A stretch of 64,000 nucleotides of DNA, taken from NCBI RefSeq assembly GCF_003253995.1, contig NZ_QKZL01000010.1, positions 1-64,000 on the forward strand, written 5' to 3'. A program made the translations under genes and the position numbers. This DNA comes from Palleronia aestuarii. GTDB lineage: Bacteria > Pseudomonadota > Alphaproteobacteria > Rhodobacterales > Rhodobacteraceae. The first letter of the stretch is position 1; each line of letters opens with the position of its first letter. The notes below the pieces were generated by a model, which saw nothing but the letters and a program-made list of their open reading frames with translations, was not told the DNA's origin and ran no database searches. Of this stretch, positions 56,780 to 64,000 are shown one piece after another.

Positions 56780-56811
56780 GGGCCCGGTCGGACGTCCGTC
56801 CGACCGGGCCC
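56780..56811 (-). terminator. 14-bp hairpin between tctC and tctB (attenuator or mRNA stabiliser)
   Basis: GGGCCCGGTCGGAC at 56780-56793 is exactly complementary to GTCCGACCGGGCCC at 56798-56811, with a 4-base loop. There is no T-run after it in the direction of transcription. Hairpins of this kind after binding-protein genes partly stop transcription or protect the upstream message, so TctC is made in excess over the membrane parts. Confidence 0.7.
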
Positions 56812-56822
56812 CTCTCAGGACA

Positions 56823-57791
56823 TCATTCCGCCGCGAGGCCCGCCTGCCGCATGACCTCGCCGAAGGCGGCGTCGTCCTCGGCCACGATCTGCGTCGCCTC
56901 GTCGGGCCCGGCCCAGCGCAGGCCGAAGCCGCGTTCCTGCATGAAGCTCTGATACTCGTCGGAATTGTAGGCCGTCTCGATCGCGCTCACGAGCGTGTCT
57001 CGAACGTCGTCGGGCAAGCCGGCCGGACCCGCCACCGTGCGCCAGACGGCGACCGTCCAGTCGGACCCCGTCGTCTCGGCGAGCGTCGGCACGTCCGGAA
57101 ACGCCTCCTGCCGCTCCGCCGACATCGTGGCGAGCGGCAGGACCCGCTCCGCATCGATCATCGAGCGCCCCTCGGCCAGCGAGGACGGAATCATGTCGAC
57201 GCCGCCCGCGACCATGTCGGTGATGCCGGGCGCGGCACCCTGGCTCGGGACGAAGGTGATCTGGTCGGGCGGCAGGTCCTCGGAGAGAAGCCAACCTGCC
57301 ATTCCGACATGCCAGATGCCCCCCTGCCCCGTCCCCGAGGCGGTGAAGGTGCCCTTGGGCTCGGCCTTGACCGATTCGAGGAAGGCCTCGACGCTGTCCC
57401 ATCCGGAATCCGCGGAAACCATGATCCCGCCGGGATCGGTGTTCACCATCGCGAGGATTTCGAAATCCTCGTAGGTCAGATCGGTCAGGCCCTGCCAGTG
57501 CATCATGTCGATCTCGATCGTCATGATGCCGATCGTGTAGCCGTCTGGCTCTGCATTGGCGATGGCGCTGTGGCCTACCACGCCCGAGCCGCCGGTGCGG
57601 TTCACGACGTTGACGGGCACCCCGAGCTCCTGCTGGAGCTGCGTGGCGATGATGCGGCCGACGGCGTCGGTCCCCCCGCCCGCGCCCCAGGGGACGATCA
57701 TCTGGATCGGGCGGTCGGGATAATCCTGCGCATAGGCGGCACCGGCAACGAGGCTGAACCCCGTTGCGATCGCGGCGAAACGGTTCGGCAT
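56823..57791 (-). CDS. tctC: Tripartite tricarboxylate transporter substrate-binding protein
   Basis: This is a 322-residue periplasmic binding protein with a signal peptide (MPNRFAAIATGFSLVAGAAYAQ). YPDRPIQMIVPWGAGGGTDAVGR is the family start of the mature part. VVNRTGGSGVVGHSAIANAEPDGYTI and AGGVDMIPSSLAEG are further TctC blocks. It captures a carboxylate for TctAB. GGGAGGAG lies 5-6 bases before the ATG. The operator-like palindrome at 57881-57890 lies 90 bases upstream, so the whole tctCBA operon may be controlled from there. Confidence 0.94.
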   Translation of the reverse strand: MPNRFAAIATGFSLVAGAAYAQDYPDRPIQMIVPWGAGGGTDAVGRIIATQLQQELGVPVNVVNRTGGSGVVGHSAIANAEPDGYTIGIMTIEIDMMHWQGLTDLTYEDFEILAMVNTDPGGIMVSADSGWDSVEAFLESVKAEPKGTFTASGTGQGGIWHVGMAGWLLSEDLPPDQITFVPSQGAAPGITDMVAGGVDMIPSSLAEGRSMIDAERVLPLATMSAERQEAFPDVPTLAETTGSDWTVAVWRTVAGPAGLPDDVRDTLVSAIETAYNSDEYQSFMQERGFGLRWAGPDEATQIVAEDDAAFGEVMRQAGLAAE

Positions 57792-57880
57792 GTCTTCTCC
57801 TCCCAGGTAGACGTGCGGGGGCTGTCACGGCCCCATCCGATGCCGCGAGCTTAGGTCATGTCGAATCCGAGATCAACGTT

Positions 57881-57890
57881 TGGTATACCA
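57881..57890. promoter_or_regulatory. GntR-type operator palindrome TGGTATACCA, copy 2
   Basis: This is identical to the site at 51495-51504 and lies 90 bases before tctC, on the promoter side of the tctCBA operon. A TTGATC box starts just downstream of it on the minus strand and could be a -35 element, so a bound repressor would sit at the promoter edge. Confidence 0.65.
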
Positions 57891-57956
57891 GACGGATGGA
57901 GCACCGCCGCGTCGGATCGGGGAAATCGCGACGCGGCGGCGGGGTCGCGGCGAGCG

Positions 57957-59519
57957 TTATTCGCCCACGACCGTGATGCGGCCATCGGTCATCGGCGTGT
58001 AGGGCGTGTTCGCCGAAAGATACTCCGCCGTCACGTCGGCGAGGTCGGGCCCGAAATCGTAGGCGTTCTGGGCATCGACGAACATCTCGTAGCCATCGCC
58101 GCCGTTGCGCACGTAATTGTTGGATACCACGCCGTAGGTCGTGGCGGTTTCGATCGGCTGGCCGCCCACCATGACGTCGCTGATCCGCGAACCCGGCTTC
58201 GCCGACGGATCGACGGTATAGCTCATGCCCGCGACCTGCGCGAAGCGCCCGCCTTCCTCCTCCATCTGGCTCGCTCCGTTCTCGAGCGCGTCGAGAAGGG
58301 TCTGTCCGCTCACCTCGAAGGTCGACAGCGTGTTCTGGAAGGGCAACACGGTCAGCACTTCCCCCATCGTGACCTCGCCCGCGTCGATGGAGGCGCGGAT
58401 GCCGCCGCCGTTCTGCAGCGCGATCTCGATACCCTGATCCGCGACCCGGTCGAGCATGGCGTCGGCGATCAGGACGCCCATGGTGCATTCCCGCGCCCGG
58501 CAGACGGTGCGGTCGCCGTCGACCGCCTCCGCGGCCTCTCCGATCACCTCGTTGCGGATCTCGTCGAGCGGCTCGGCGGCCATGCTGATCCGCTCGACGG
58601 TTGCGGCGTCCTCCTCGACGGAGGCGTCGAGCAGGATCGGGGCCCCCTGTGCCTCCGTCAATTTGCCGTCATCGTCGAAGGTCACGTCGAGTTCGCCCAG
58701 GTACTTACCGTAGCCGTAGGCCTGCACGATGGCGGTCTCGTTCACCATCGTCGGATAGGGACCTTCCGCACCCTCCATGTCGCCCAGAAGCGTGTGGGAA
58801 TGCCCCCCGACGATGATGTCGACACCGCTCGTCGCCTGCGCGATCCGTTCGTCGGCCTGGTAGCCCGAATGCGACAGGAGAACGATCTTGTTCACGCCCT
58901 CCCCGGTCAGACGGTCGACCTCGGCCTGCACCGCCTCCGAAGGATCGGTGAAGACGATGTTCGGTCCCGGCGAGGCCAGTTCTTCGTTGTTCTGCGGCGT
59001 GAGCCCGATGATGCCGATCCGCTCCCCATTCTTCTCGAGGATCACCGATTTCTCGATGCCCTCCCGCAGCGCCTCTTCCCCGGTCAGATCCGCGTTCGCC
59101 ATCAGAAGGGGCGCCTCGAGCGCCTCCGTGAAGGTCTCGAGCACGTCCGGCCCGTCGTCGAACTCGTGGTTGCCCACCGCCATCGCGTCGTAGCCCATGG
59201 CGTTCATCATCTCGGCGGCGAGCGCACCCTTGTAGTAGGTGTAGAAGAGCGAGCCCTGGAACTGGTCGCCCGCATCCACCAGAAGGGTGTTCTCGTGCCG
59301 CTCGATCGCATCCCGGATCGCCGTGACCAGTCTGGCGGAGCCGCCGAAGCACTCGCCCGCCTCGTTGTCCTCGGGCGCGCAGGACCCGTCGGAGCTCGTG
59401 ATCGGCTCGAACCGCGCGTGGAAATCGTTCGTGTGAAGGATGGTGATCTGGTAATCGGCCGCGGCCCCTCCCGCCGTAAGGGCGAGAAACGCGGCGGAAC
59501 TGGCAAGTCTCGAGATCAT
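57957..59519 (-). CDS. Exported bifunctional metallophosphatase / 5'-nucleotidase
   Basis: This 520-residue periplasmic enzyme hydrolyses nucleotides for phosphate or nucleoside salvage. A signal peptide leads (MISRLASSAAFLALTAGGAAA). The metallophosphatase domain has LHTNDFHARFEP, DAGDQFQGS, AVGNHEFDDG, VLLSHSGYQADE and VGGHSH, so all metal ligands are present. The C-terminal 5'-nucleotidase domain has ALQNGGGIRASIDAG, FEVSGQTLLDAL and NNYVRNGGDGYEMF. The ATG at 59519 is better spaced from GAGGAA than the ATG at 59525. It lies on the same strand as tctC but is separated by 165 bases. Confidence 0.92.
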   Translation of the reverse strand: MISRLASSAAFLALTAGGAAADYQITILHTNDFHARFEPITSSDGSCAPEDNEAGECFGGSARLVTAIRDAIERHENTLLVDAGDQFQGSLFYTYYKGALAAEMMNAMGYDAMAVGNHEFDDGPDVLETFTEALEAPLLMANADLTGEEALREGIEKSVILEKNGERIGIIGLTPQNNEELASPGPNIVFTDPSEAVQAEVDRLTGEGVNKIVLLSHSGYQADERIAQATSGVDIIVGGHSHTLLGDMEGAEGPYPTMVNETAIVQAYGYGKYLGELDVTFDDDGKLTEAQGAPILLDASVEEDAATVERISMAAEPLDEIRNEVIGEAAEAVDGDRTVCRARECTMGVLIADAMLDRVADQGIEIALQNGGGIRASIDAGEVTMGEVLTVLPFQNTLSTFEVSGQTLLDALENGASQMEEEGGRFAQVAGMSYTVDPSAKPGSRISDVMVGGQPIETATTYGVVSNNYVRNGGDGYEMFVDAQNAYDFGPDLADVTAEYLSANTPYTPMTDGRITVVGE

Positions 59520-59623
59520 CGTCATTTCCTCAAAAGAAGTTCGGCGTCAGACTGCGCCGCACCCGGTGTGTTGTCAAAGCCCCGCGCGCCACGGAGGACT
59601 GGCGGCGTGATGCGAGGAATGCG

Positions 59624-59974
59624 ATGAACGCGCCCATGATGATCTACAAGGTTCTCCGCCCGGCCGAATGGTCGGAGCTTCACGAGCGCGGCGAGAGTGC
59701 GGGCGCACCCGTGGACCGCTCCGACGGGTTCGTCCATTTCTCCACCGCCGAACAGCTTCCCGAAACCCTGTCGAAACATTTCGCGGGCGCGACGGGCCTG
59801 ATCCTCCTCGCTTGCGAGGCGAACGATCTCGGCGACGATCTGAAATGGGAGCCGTCGCGCGGGGGCGCGCTGTTCCCGCATCTCTACCGCGCGCTCTCGA
59901 TGCGGGACGTCCAGTGGCATACCGATCTGCCCCTGGAGGGCGGGCGGCACGTCCTGCCGGAGGAACTCGAATGA
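59624..59974 (+). CDS. DUF952 protein
   Basis: This 116-residue cytoplasmic protein matches the DUF952 family, distantly related to ADP-ribosyltransferase-like folds. [63 protein letters not shown] and LFPHLYRAL are its blocks. The function is unknown. Its stop overlaps the pyrD start (ATGA), so the two are translationally coupled. This pairing with pyrD is common in alphaproteobacteria. Confidence 0.88.
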   Translation: MNAPMMIYKVLRPAEWSELHERGESAGAPVDRSDGFVHFSTAEQLPETLSKHFAGATGLILLACEANDLGDDLKWEPSRGGALFPHLYRALSMRDVQWHTDLPLEGGRHVLPEELE

Positions 59975-61023
59975 GCACCGTCGAGCGGATCGGGCTCGCG
60001 GCTCTCCGGCGGTTCGATCCCGAGCGGGCCCACGCGCTGGCGCTCCGCGGGTTGCGCGCGGGCCTCGTCCCCCTGCCCGGCCCGGTCACCTCCGACAGGC
60101 TCGCCGTGACGCTAGCCGGGCTCGCGCTCCCGAACCCCGTCGGCATGGCCGCGGGCTTCGACAAGAACGCCACCGCGCTCGATGCGCTCTCCCGCGCGGG
60201 GTTCGGCTTTCTCGAACTCGGCGCCGCCACGCCGCGCCCGCAGCCCGGCAATCCCGCGCCCCGTCTCTTCCGGCTCGCGGAGGATCGCGCGGCCATCAAC
60301 CGCTTCGGCTTCAACAACGAGGGGGTCGATCGGATCGCGGCCCGTCTTGCCGCGACGCCGACCGCGATCCCGCGGGGCCTCAATCTCGGCGCGAACAAGG
60401 ACAGTGCGGACCGTGCCGCGGATTTCGCCGAAGTCCTGCGCCGCGCCGCGCCACATCTCGACTTCGCGACGGTCAACGTCTCCTCACCCAATACCGAGCG
60501 CCTGCGCGATCTCCAGGGCGCGGCGGCGCTCGAGGCCCTCCTCGGTGGCGTGATGGAGGCCAATGCTGCGCTCGCGCGACCGTTGCCGGTCTTTCTCAAG
60601 ATCGCCCCCGATCTCGACGGTGCGGCCCTCGCCGACTTGGTCGCGGTGGCGGAGAATGCCCGCGTCTCCGCGATCGTGGCCACGAACACGACCCTCGCGC
60701 GGGACGGGCTCCAAAGCGCTCATCGCGGCGAGGCAGGCGGACTTTCCGGTGCGCCGCTCTTCGAGCGGTCGACGAGAGTTCTCGCGCGGCTGTCGCGGCT
60801 GACGAGGATCCCGCTCGTCGGCGTGGGCGGGATCGGGTCGGCGGCGGACGCACTCGCCAAGATCCGCGCCGGAGCTTCCGCCGTGCAGCTCTACACGGGC
60901 ATGGTCTATAACGGGCTCTCGCTCGCCGCCCGGATCGCGGAGGGGATGGATGCGGAGCTCGGCCGGTTGCGCGCGACGACCATCACGGAACTCGTCGGCA
61001 CCGACCGCGCGGCATGGTCATGA
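59971..61023 (+). CDS. pyrD: Dihydroorotate dehydrogenase (quinone), class 2
   Basis: PyrD oxidises dihydroorotate to orotate in pyrimidine synthesis and passes electrons to quinone at the inner membrane. It has 350 residues. The N-terminal amphipathic extension typical of class 2 is present. [19 protein letters not shown] and [24 protein letters not shown] bind FMN. The catalytic Ser is in [16 protein letters not shown] (about 173). [28 protein letters not shown] is the phosphate-binding end. Its stop shares TCATGA with the facing MATE gene. Confidence 0.96.
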   Translation: MSTVERIGLAALRRFDPERAHALALRGLRAGLVPLPGPVTSDRLAVTLAGLALPNPVGMAAGFDKNATALDALSRAGFGFLELGAATPRPQPGNPAPRLFRLAEDRAAINRFGFNNEGVDRIAARLAATPTAIPRGLNLGANKDSADRAADFAEVLRRAAPHLDFATVNVSSPNTERLRDLQGAAALEALLGGVMEANAALARPLPVFLKIAPDLDGAALADLVAVAENARVSAIVATNTTLARDGLQSAHRGEAGGLSGAPLFERSTRVLARLSRLTRIPLVGVGGIGSAADALAKIRAGASAVQLYTGMVYNGLSLAARIAEGMDAELGRLRATTITELVGTDRAAWS

Positions 61024-62331
61024 CACCGAACGTTCGAGCGGGCCGTAGCGCAGACCGAGCGTCGCGCCGCGGGCGACGAAGCTGACGAGAAGCGCCATCC
61101 ACAGGCCGTGATTGCCGAAGCCCGGCACCAGGGCCAGCACCGCCACGACGTAGATCGCGGCCGAAAGCACCGTCATGTTGCGCATGTCGGCGGTGCGGGT
61201 GGCGCCAATGAAGATCCCGTCGAGCATCCAGGCCGCGGTACCAAGAATCGGCGCGGCGACCATGTAGGGCAGATAGTCGCGCGTCTCCGCCCGCACCCCA
61301 GGCGCCGTCGTCATGATATCGATGATCGTCGTTCCGAAGATCGCGAATACCAGCGCCAGCAGAACGCCCGTCGCCGCCCCCCAGAGGCTCGTGACGATCG
61401 CCGCGCGGCGGAAGAGGTCGCGCCGCCCCGCGCCCAGCGCGTTGCCCACCATCGCCTCCGCCGCGAAGGCGAAGCCGTCGAGCGCATAGGCCGTGACCTC
61501 GATGAATTGCAGCAGGATCTGGTTCGCGGCGAGGGGTACGTCGCCGAATCGCGCGCCGAGGAAGAGGAAACTCACGAAGACACCCTGGAGCGCCAGCGAG
61601 CGCAGCAGGATGTCGCTGTTGACGCTGGCGAAGCGCTTAAGCCGCGCGGGATCGGTCAGCCGGGACAGGTCGCGCCAGGCGGGCGTCGCGAAGGCCGCGC
61701 GGCAAAGCCAGAGCCCGAGCGCCAGGCCCGACCATTCGGCGATGAGAGTGGCCGTGGCCACCCCCTCGACCCCCCAGCCGAGACCGAGGACGAACCAGAG
61801 ATCGAGCACGATGTTGACGCCGTTCATCCAGAGCTGGATCACCAGAACGCCGCGCGTCCGCTCCGCCGCGATGAGCCAGCCGGTGATCGCGTAGAGCCCG
61901 ATGAGCGCCGGCGCCGACCAGACGCGGATGCCCATGTACCCGCGCGCCAGCTCCTCCACCTCCGCCGAGGCAGGCGATACGAGGAAGGCCAGCCGGAACA
62001 GGGGCCATTGCAGCACGATGATCGCGAGACCCGCAACCGCGGCAAGCCCGAGCGCGCGGCCGAGGATCGCGGCCCCTTCGTCGAGATCGCCCCGGCCGAG
62101 CGCCTGCGCCGCAAAACCCGTCGTCCCCATCCGCAGGAAGCCGAAGATCCAGTAGAGCGCGGTCAGGATGATCGCCCCGATCCCCACGGCTCCGATCGGC
62201 GCGGCCTCCCCGAGTTGTCCCACGACGCCGGTATCGACGACGCCTAGGATCGGCACGGTGGCGTTCGAGAGCACGATCGGCAGCGCGACCGCCAGGACCC
62301 GGCGATGCGTGATCGGGCGGGGCTCAGCCAT
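61018..62331 (-). CDS. MATE-family efflux transporter
   Basis: This is a 437-residue inner-membrane antiporter with twelve predicted helices in two halves. [41 protein letters not shown] at the N-terminus is the DinF-like MATE start. [30 protein letters not shown] is the central motif. It exports drugs or metabolites using H+ or Na+. The start overlaps the stop of the upstream thioesterase gene by 8 bases, so three genes form one transcription unit. Confidence 0.92.
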   Translation of the reverse strand: MAEPRPITHRRVLAVALPIVLSNATVPILGVVDTGVVGQLGEAAPIGAVGIGAIILTALYWIFGFLRMGTTGFAAQALGRGDLDEGAAILGRALGLAAVAGLAIIVLQWPLFRLAFLVSPASAEVEELARGYMGIRVWSAPALIGLYAITGWLIAAERTRGVLVIQLWMNGVNIVLDLWFVLGLGWGVEGVATATLIAEWSGLALGLWLCRAAFATPAWRDLSRLTDPARLKRFASVNSDILLRSLALQGVFVSFLFLGARFGDVPLAANQILLQFIEVTAYALDGFAFAAEAMVGNALGAGRRDLFRRAAIVTSLWGAATGVLLALVFAIFGTTIIDIMTTAPGVRAETRDYLPYMVAAPILGTAAWMLDGIFIGATRTADMRNMTVLSAAIYVVAVLALVPGFGNHGLWMALLVSFVARGATLGLRYGPLERSVS

Positions 62332-62833
62332 CCGGCGCTTGCGGCATCAGGAAATGCCCCGTGGCCTGCGCGAAGAGCCGGTCGCGGTTGTCCTGCCAAG
62401 CTTCCACGTGGACACTGGCGTAGCGTCGGCCGGAGCGGTTGATCCGCGCACGCGCATAGGCATCGCGCGGCAGACCCGAGCGCAGGTAGTCCACGGTGAA
62501 ATCGATCGTCTTCGGCATCCGCGGCATCCGGGTGGCATCAAGGGCCTGCGGATCGATGCGTTTGGCCTCGACCTCGCTCCAGAGGCGCGACCAGCTCAAC
62601 TCGATGATCGCCGTCGTCTCGAGGAAGGCCGCCGTCACCCCGCCGTGCAGCGCTGGCAGGACCGGATTGCCGATCAGCATGTCGGAATAGGGAAGCGTCG
62701 CGGTCAGCTCGTCGCCACGCCTCTCGAAGCGGATGCCGAGGAAGGCAACGTAGGGGATCCCGCCGACGAGCTTCGCGAGCGCCGCGTCGCGACGCTCCTT
62801 GATCACCTGAACGGGTTCGGGGCGCGGCCTCAT
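62324..62833 (-). CDS. PaaI-type hotdog thioesterase (middle gene of three)
   Basis: This is a 169-residue hotdog-fold protein. GGIPYVAFLGIRFERRGDELTATLPYSD opens the fold. NPVLPALHGGVTAAFLETTAI is the PaaI HGG motif with the catalytic region, and TVDYLRSGLPRDAYARARI with GRRYASVHVEAWQ completes it. It probably hydrolyses an acyl- or aryl-CoA. Start and stop overlap the neighbours by a few bases. It differs clearly from the next gene although both are PaaI-like, so they are a diverged pair. Confidence 0.87.
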   Translation of the reverse strand: MRPRPEPVQVIKERRDAALAKLVGGIPYVAFLGIRFERRGDELTATLPYSDMLIGNPVLPALHGGVTAAFLETTAIIELSWSRLWSEVEAKRIDPQALDATRMPRMPKTIDFTVDYLRSGLPRDAYARARINRSGRRYASVHVEAWQDNRDRLFAQATGHFLMPQAPDG

Positions 62834-63264
62834 TCCGGCCGTTCCGCACGTTCGAGGGTGAAGGCACCCGTGGCACTCGCGACCGGGGTGTCGGCCTCTC
62901 CGTCATGGGCCTCCGCTCGCACGAAGGCGATGGAGCGGGTGACGTGGTAGCAGGTGGCCCGGGCACGTATCGACTTTCCCGGCGCGGCCGGTCGCATGTA
63001 GTCGATCCTGAGATCGAGGGTCGCGGTTCCGGCGGGCGCGCTTGCATGCGCCATCACCGCCGCACCGCTGCAGGTATCCATCAGGGTGGAAACCGCACCG
63101 CCGTGGATCACGCCCGTCGCGGGGTCGCCGACGAGGCGCGCATCATAGGGCATTACGATCTCGGCCTCGCCCGCCCCGATCGTCTCGAGGCTCAATCGAA
63201 GCGCCCGGGCATGGGGGATCGCCTCGATGAATTGCCGCGCGATCTCCGCCAATCGCTCCGTCAT
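62830..63264 (-). CDS. PaaI-type hotdog thioesterase (first gene of three)
   Basis: This is a 144-residue PaaI-family thioesterase. FIEAIPHARALRLSLETIGAGEAEIVMPYD leads to DPATGVIHGGAVSTLMDTCSGAAV, the HGG motif with the acidic residue, and TLDLRIDYMRPAAPGKSIRARA completes the fold. The ATG at 63264 is preferred, with GGAG 6 bases upstream; a GTG at 63285 would add 7 residues. Its stop overlaps the next gene's start (ATGA). The pair may handle different CoA esters. Confidence 0.85.
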   Translation of the reverse strand: MTERLAEIARQFIEAIPHARALRLSLETIGAGEAEIVMPYDARLVGDPATGVIHGGAVSTLMDTCSGAAVMAHASAPAGTATLDLRIDYMRPAAPGKSIRARATCYHVTRSIAFVRAEAHDGEADTPVASATGAFTLERAERPE

Positions 63265-63483
63265 GCCTGGCTCCGGTTCTGTCACGGTCCTCTATCCCGT
63301 CGGAACCGGCGCCGGACAAGTCGAAAAGAGGAATCCAGCGCGCCCTGCCCGGATACCAGCGGCGTGCCTTCGAAGACGACCGGCGGGCGACCGCCGGGTC
63401 TCGAATTCTCGGCCCGGTCGTCGGACCCGGGAGGGAACCGGGGGCTTCGATCGTCGGTTGCACCCGCATCAGGAGTAAACGCA

Positions 63484-64000
63484 ATGGACGACGTCAAAAC
63501 CTTGGCAATCTTCGGCGCGGCCGGCACGACGGGAAAGCATCTCGTGAAGCAGGCCGTGGCGGCCGGACACCGCGTCCGTGCCTTCGAGCCGAATTGGCCG
63601 GGGAATGCCGACATGCCCGCCGGTGTGGAGAAGCGAACCGCCGACATCATGAAAGGCGGTTTCGCCGATGCGCTCGACGGATGCGACGCGGTCCTGTCTG
63701 CCATTGGACTGGGCATCGGTCCGAAGACCGCGATAGCACCGCCACCGATCTATACCGAAGGGGCGGTCAACCTCGTCCGGGAAATGCAGCGCGCGCAGGT
63801 GCGGCGCCTCGTCGTGATCTCCGCGAGCTTCGTGGCAAGCCGGCGTCGCGGGCCGTTGTGGTTCCAGATGACGAGCAGCGCGGCGCTCGACCGGGTGTTC
63901 ACCCAGATGGCGGAGATGGAACGCATCTTGCGGGCGGCCGACGACATCGACTGGACCGCGGTGCGTCCCGGATGGCTGATGGAGGGCGAGCTCACCGCGG
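63484..64000 (+). CDS. NAD(P)-binding NmrA/SDR-like protein, truncated by the window end
   Basis: The frame starts at ATG 63484, with AGGAG 8 bases upstream, and is still open at the last base, so only the first 172 residues are visible. The N-terminus TLAIFGAAGTTGKHLVKQAVAAGH is the GxxGxxG NAD(P)-binding motif. GCDAVLSAIG, VNLVREMQRAQVRRLVVISA and DWTAVRPGWLMEGE follow the atypical SDR/NmrA pattern. It may be a reductase or a redox sensor. It is divergent from the thioesterase-MATE operon, 219 bases away. Confidence 0.85.
   Translation, partial: MDDVKTLAIFGAAGTTGKHLVKQAVAAGHRVRAFEPNWPGNADMPAGVEKRTADIMKGGFADALDGCDAVLSAIGLGIGPKTAIAPPPIYTEGAVNLVREMQRAQVRRLVVISASFVASRRRGPLWFQMTSSAALDRVFTQMAEMERILRAADDIDWTAVRPGWLMEGELTA

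Overview
The window is high-GC chromosomal DNA from an alphaproteobacterium, most likely Rhodobacterales (Roseobacter/Rhodobacter group). The support is a class I lysyl-tRNA synthetase, a ctaD gene standing alone, split glyQ/glyS with a small lineage-specific gene between them, glcDEF, TRAP and tripartite-tricarboxylate (TTT) uptake genes, and short overlapping gene junctions.

Layout. (1) About 1-6800 is accessory DNA: a decayed tyrosine-integrase tail with two in-frame stops, an IS110-family element, then a visibly AT-richer segment with a large HD + GHKL(Hsp90-like) ATPase reading frame cut by one in-frame TAG, a GC-rich AAA+ ATPase on the other strand, and about 760 bases in which I recognise nothing. 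(2) 6.8-20.2 kb is backbone: a complex I NDUFS4-like subunit, uvrB, envelope and hypothetical genes, lysK, TerB-like and PLDc_N-like small proteins, dacB, nadD, ctaD, a DUF2244 gene, a yqeY-like gene and carA. (3) 20.2-29.5 kb holds a cellulose-synthase-like glycosyltransferase with an MshEN-type N-terminus, an FCD/GntR regulator, a UbiH-family hydroxylase, two overlapping Lrp/AsnC regulators divergent from ilvC, a striking array of twelve 11-bp repeats, glmM-folP and a SleB-like hydrolase. (4) 29.7-40.9 kb holds glyQ-DUF6446-glyS-ppdK, an exported SPOR/peptidoglycan-binding protein with a trypsin-like domain that has lost its catalytic residues, an aldehyde dehydrogenase (gabD), Hsp20 and an apparently active trypsin-like protease. 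(5) 41-51.4 kb holds glcDEF (glycolate oxidation), a MOSC protein, an MBL-fold hydrolase, a secreted muramidase-like protein, ggt, an acyltransferase and a TauE-like exporter. (6) 51.5-57.9 kb looks like a sugar-acid/carboxylate module: denD-like dehydrogenase, orphan TRAP binding protein, D-2-hydroxyacid dehydrogenase and tctCBA. Identical perfect palindromes TGGTATACCA (GntR/FCD-type) lie upstream of denD and of tctC. (7) 58-64 kb holds a secreted 5'-nucleotidase, a DUF952 gene, pyrD, a MATE transporter, two PaaI-type thioesterases and the start of an NAD(P)-binding protein that runs off the window.

The most unusual items are the 11-bp helically spaced repeat array between ilvC and glmM, the amber-split HD-GHKL ATPase in the accessory region, the pseudoprotease, the paired TGGTATACCA operators, and five convergent gene pairs whose stop codons overlap or abut (three share CTAG). 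I found no tRNA, rRNA or CRISPR array.
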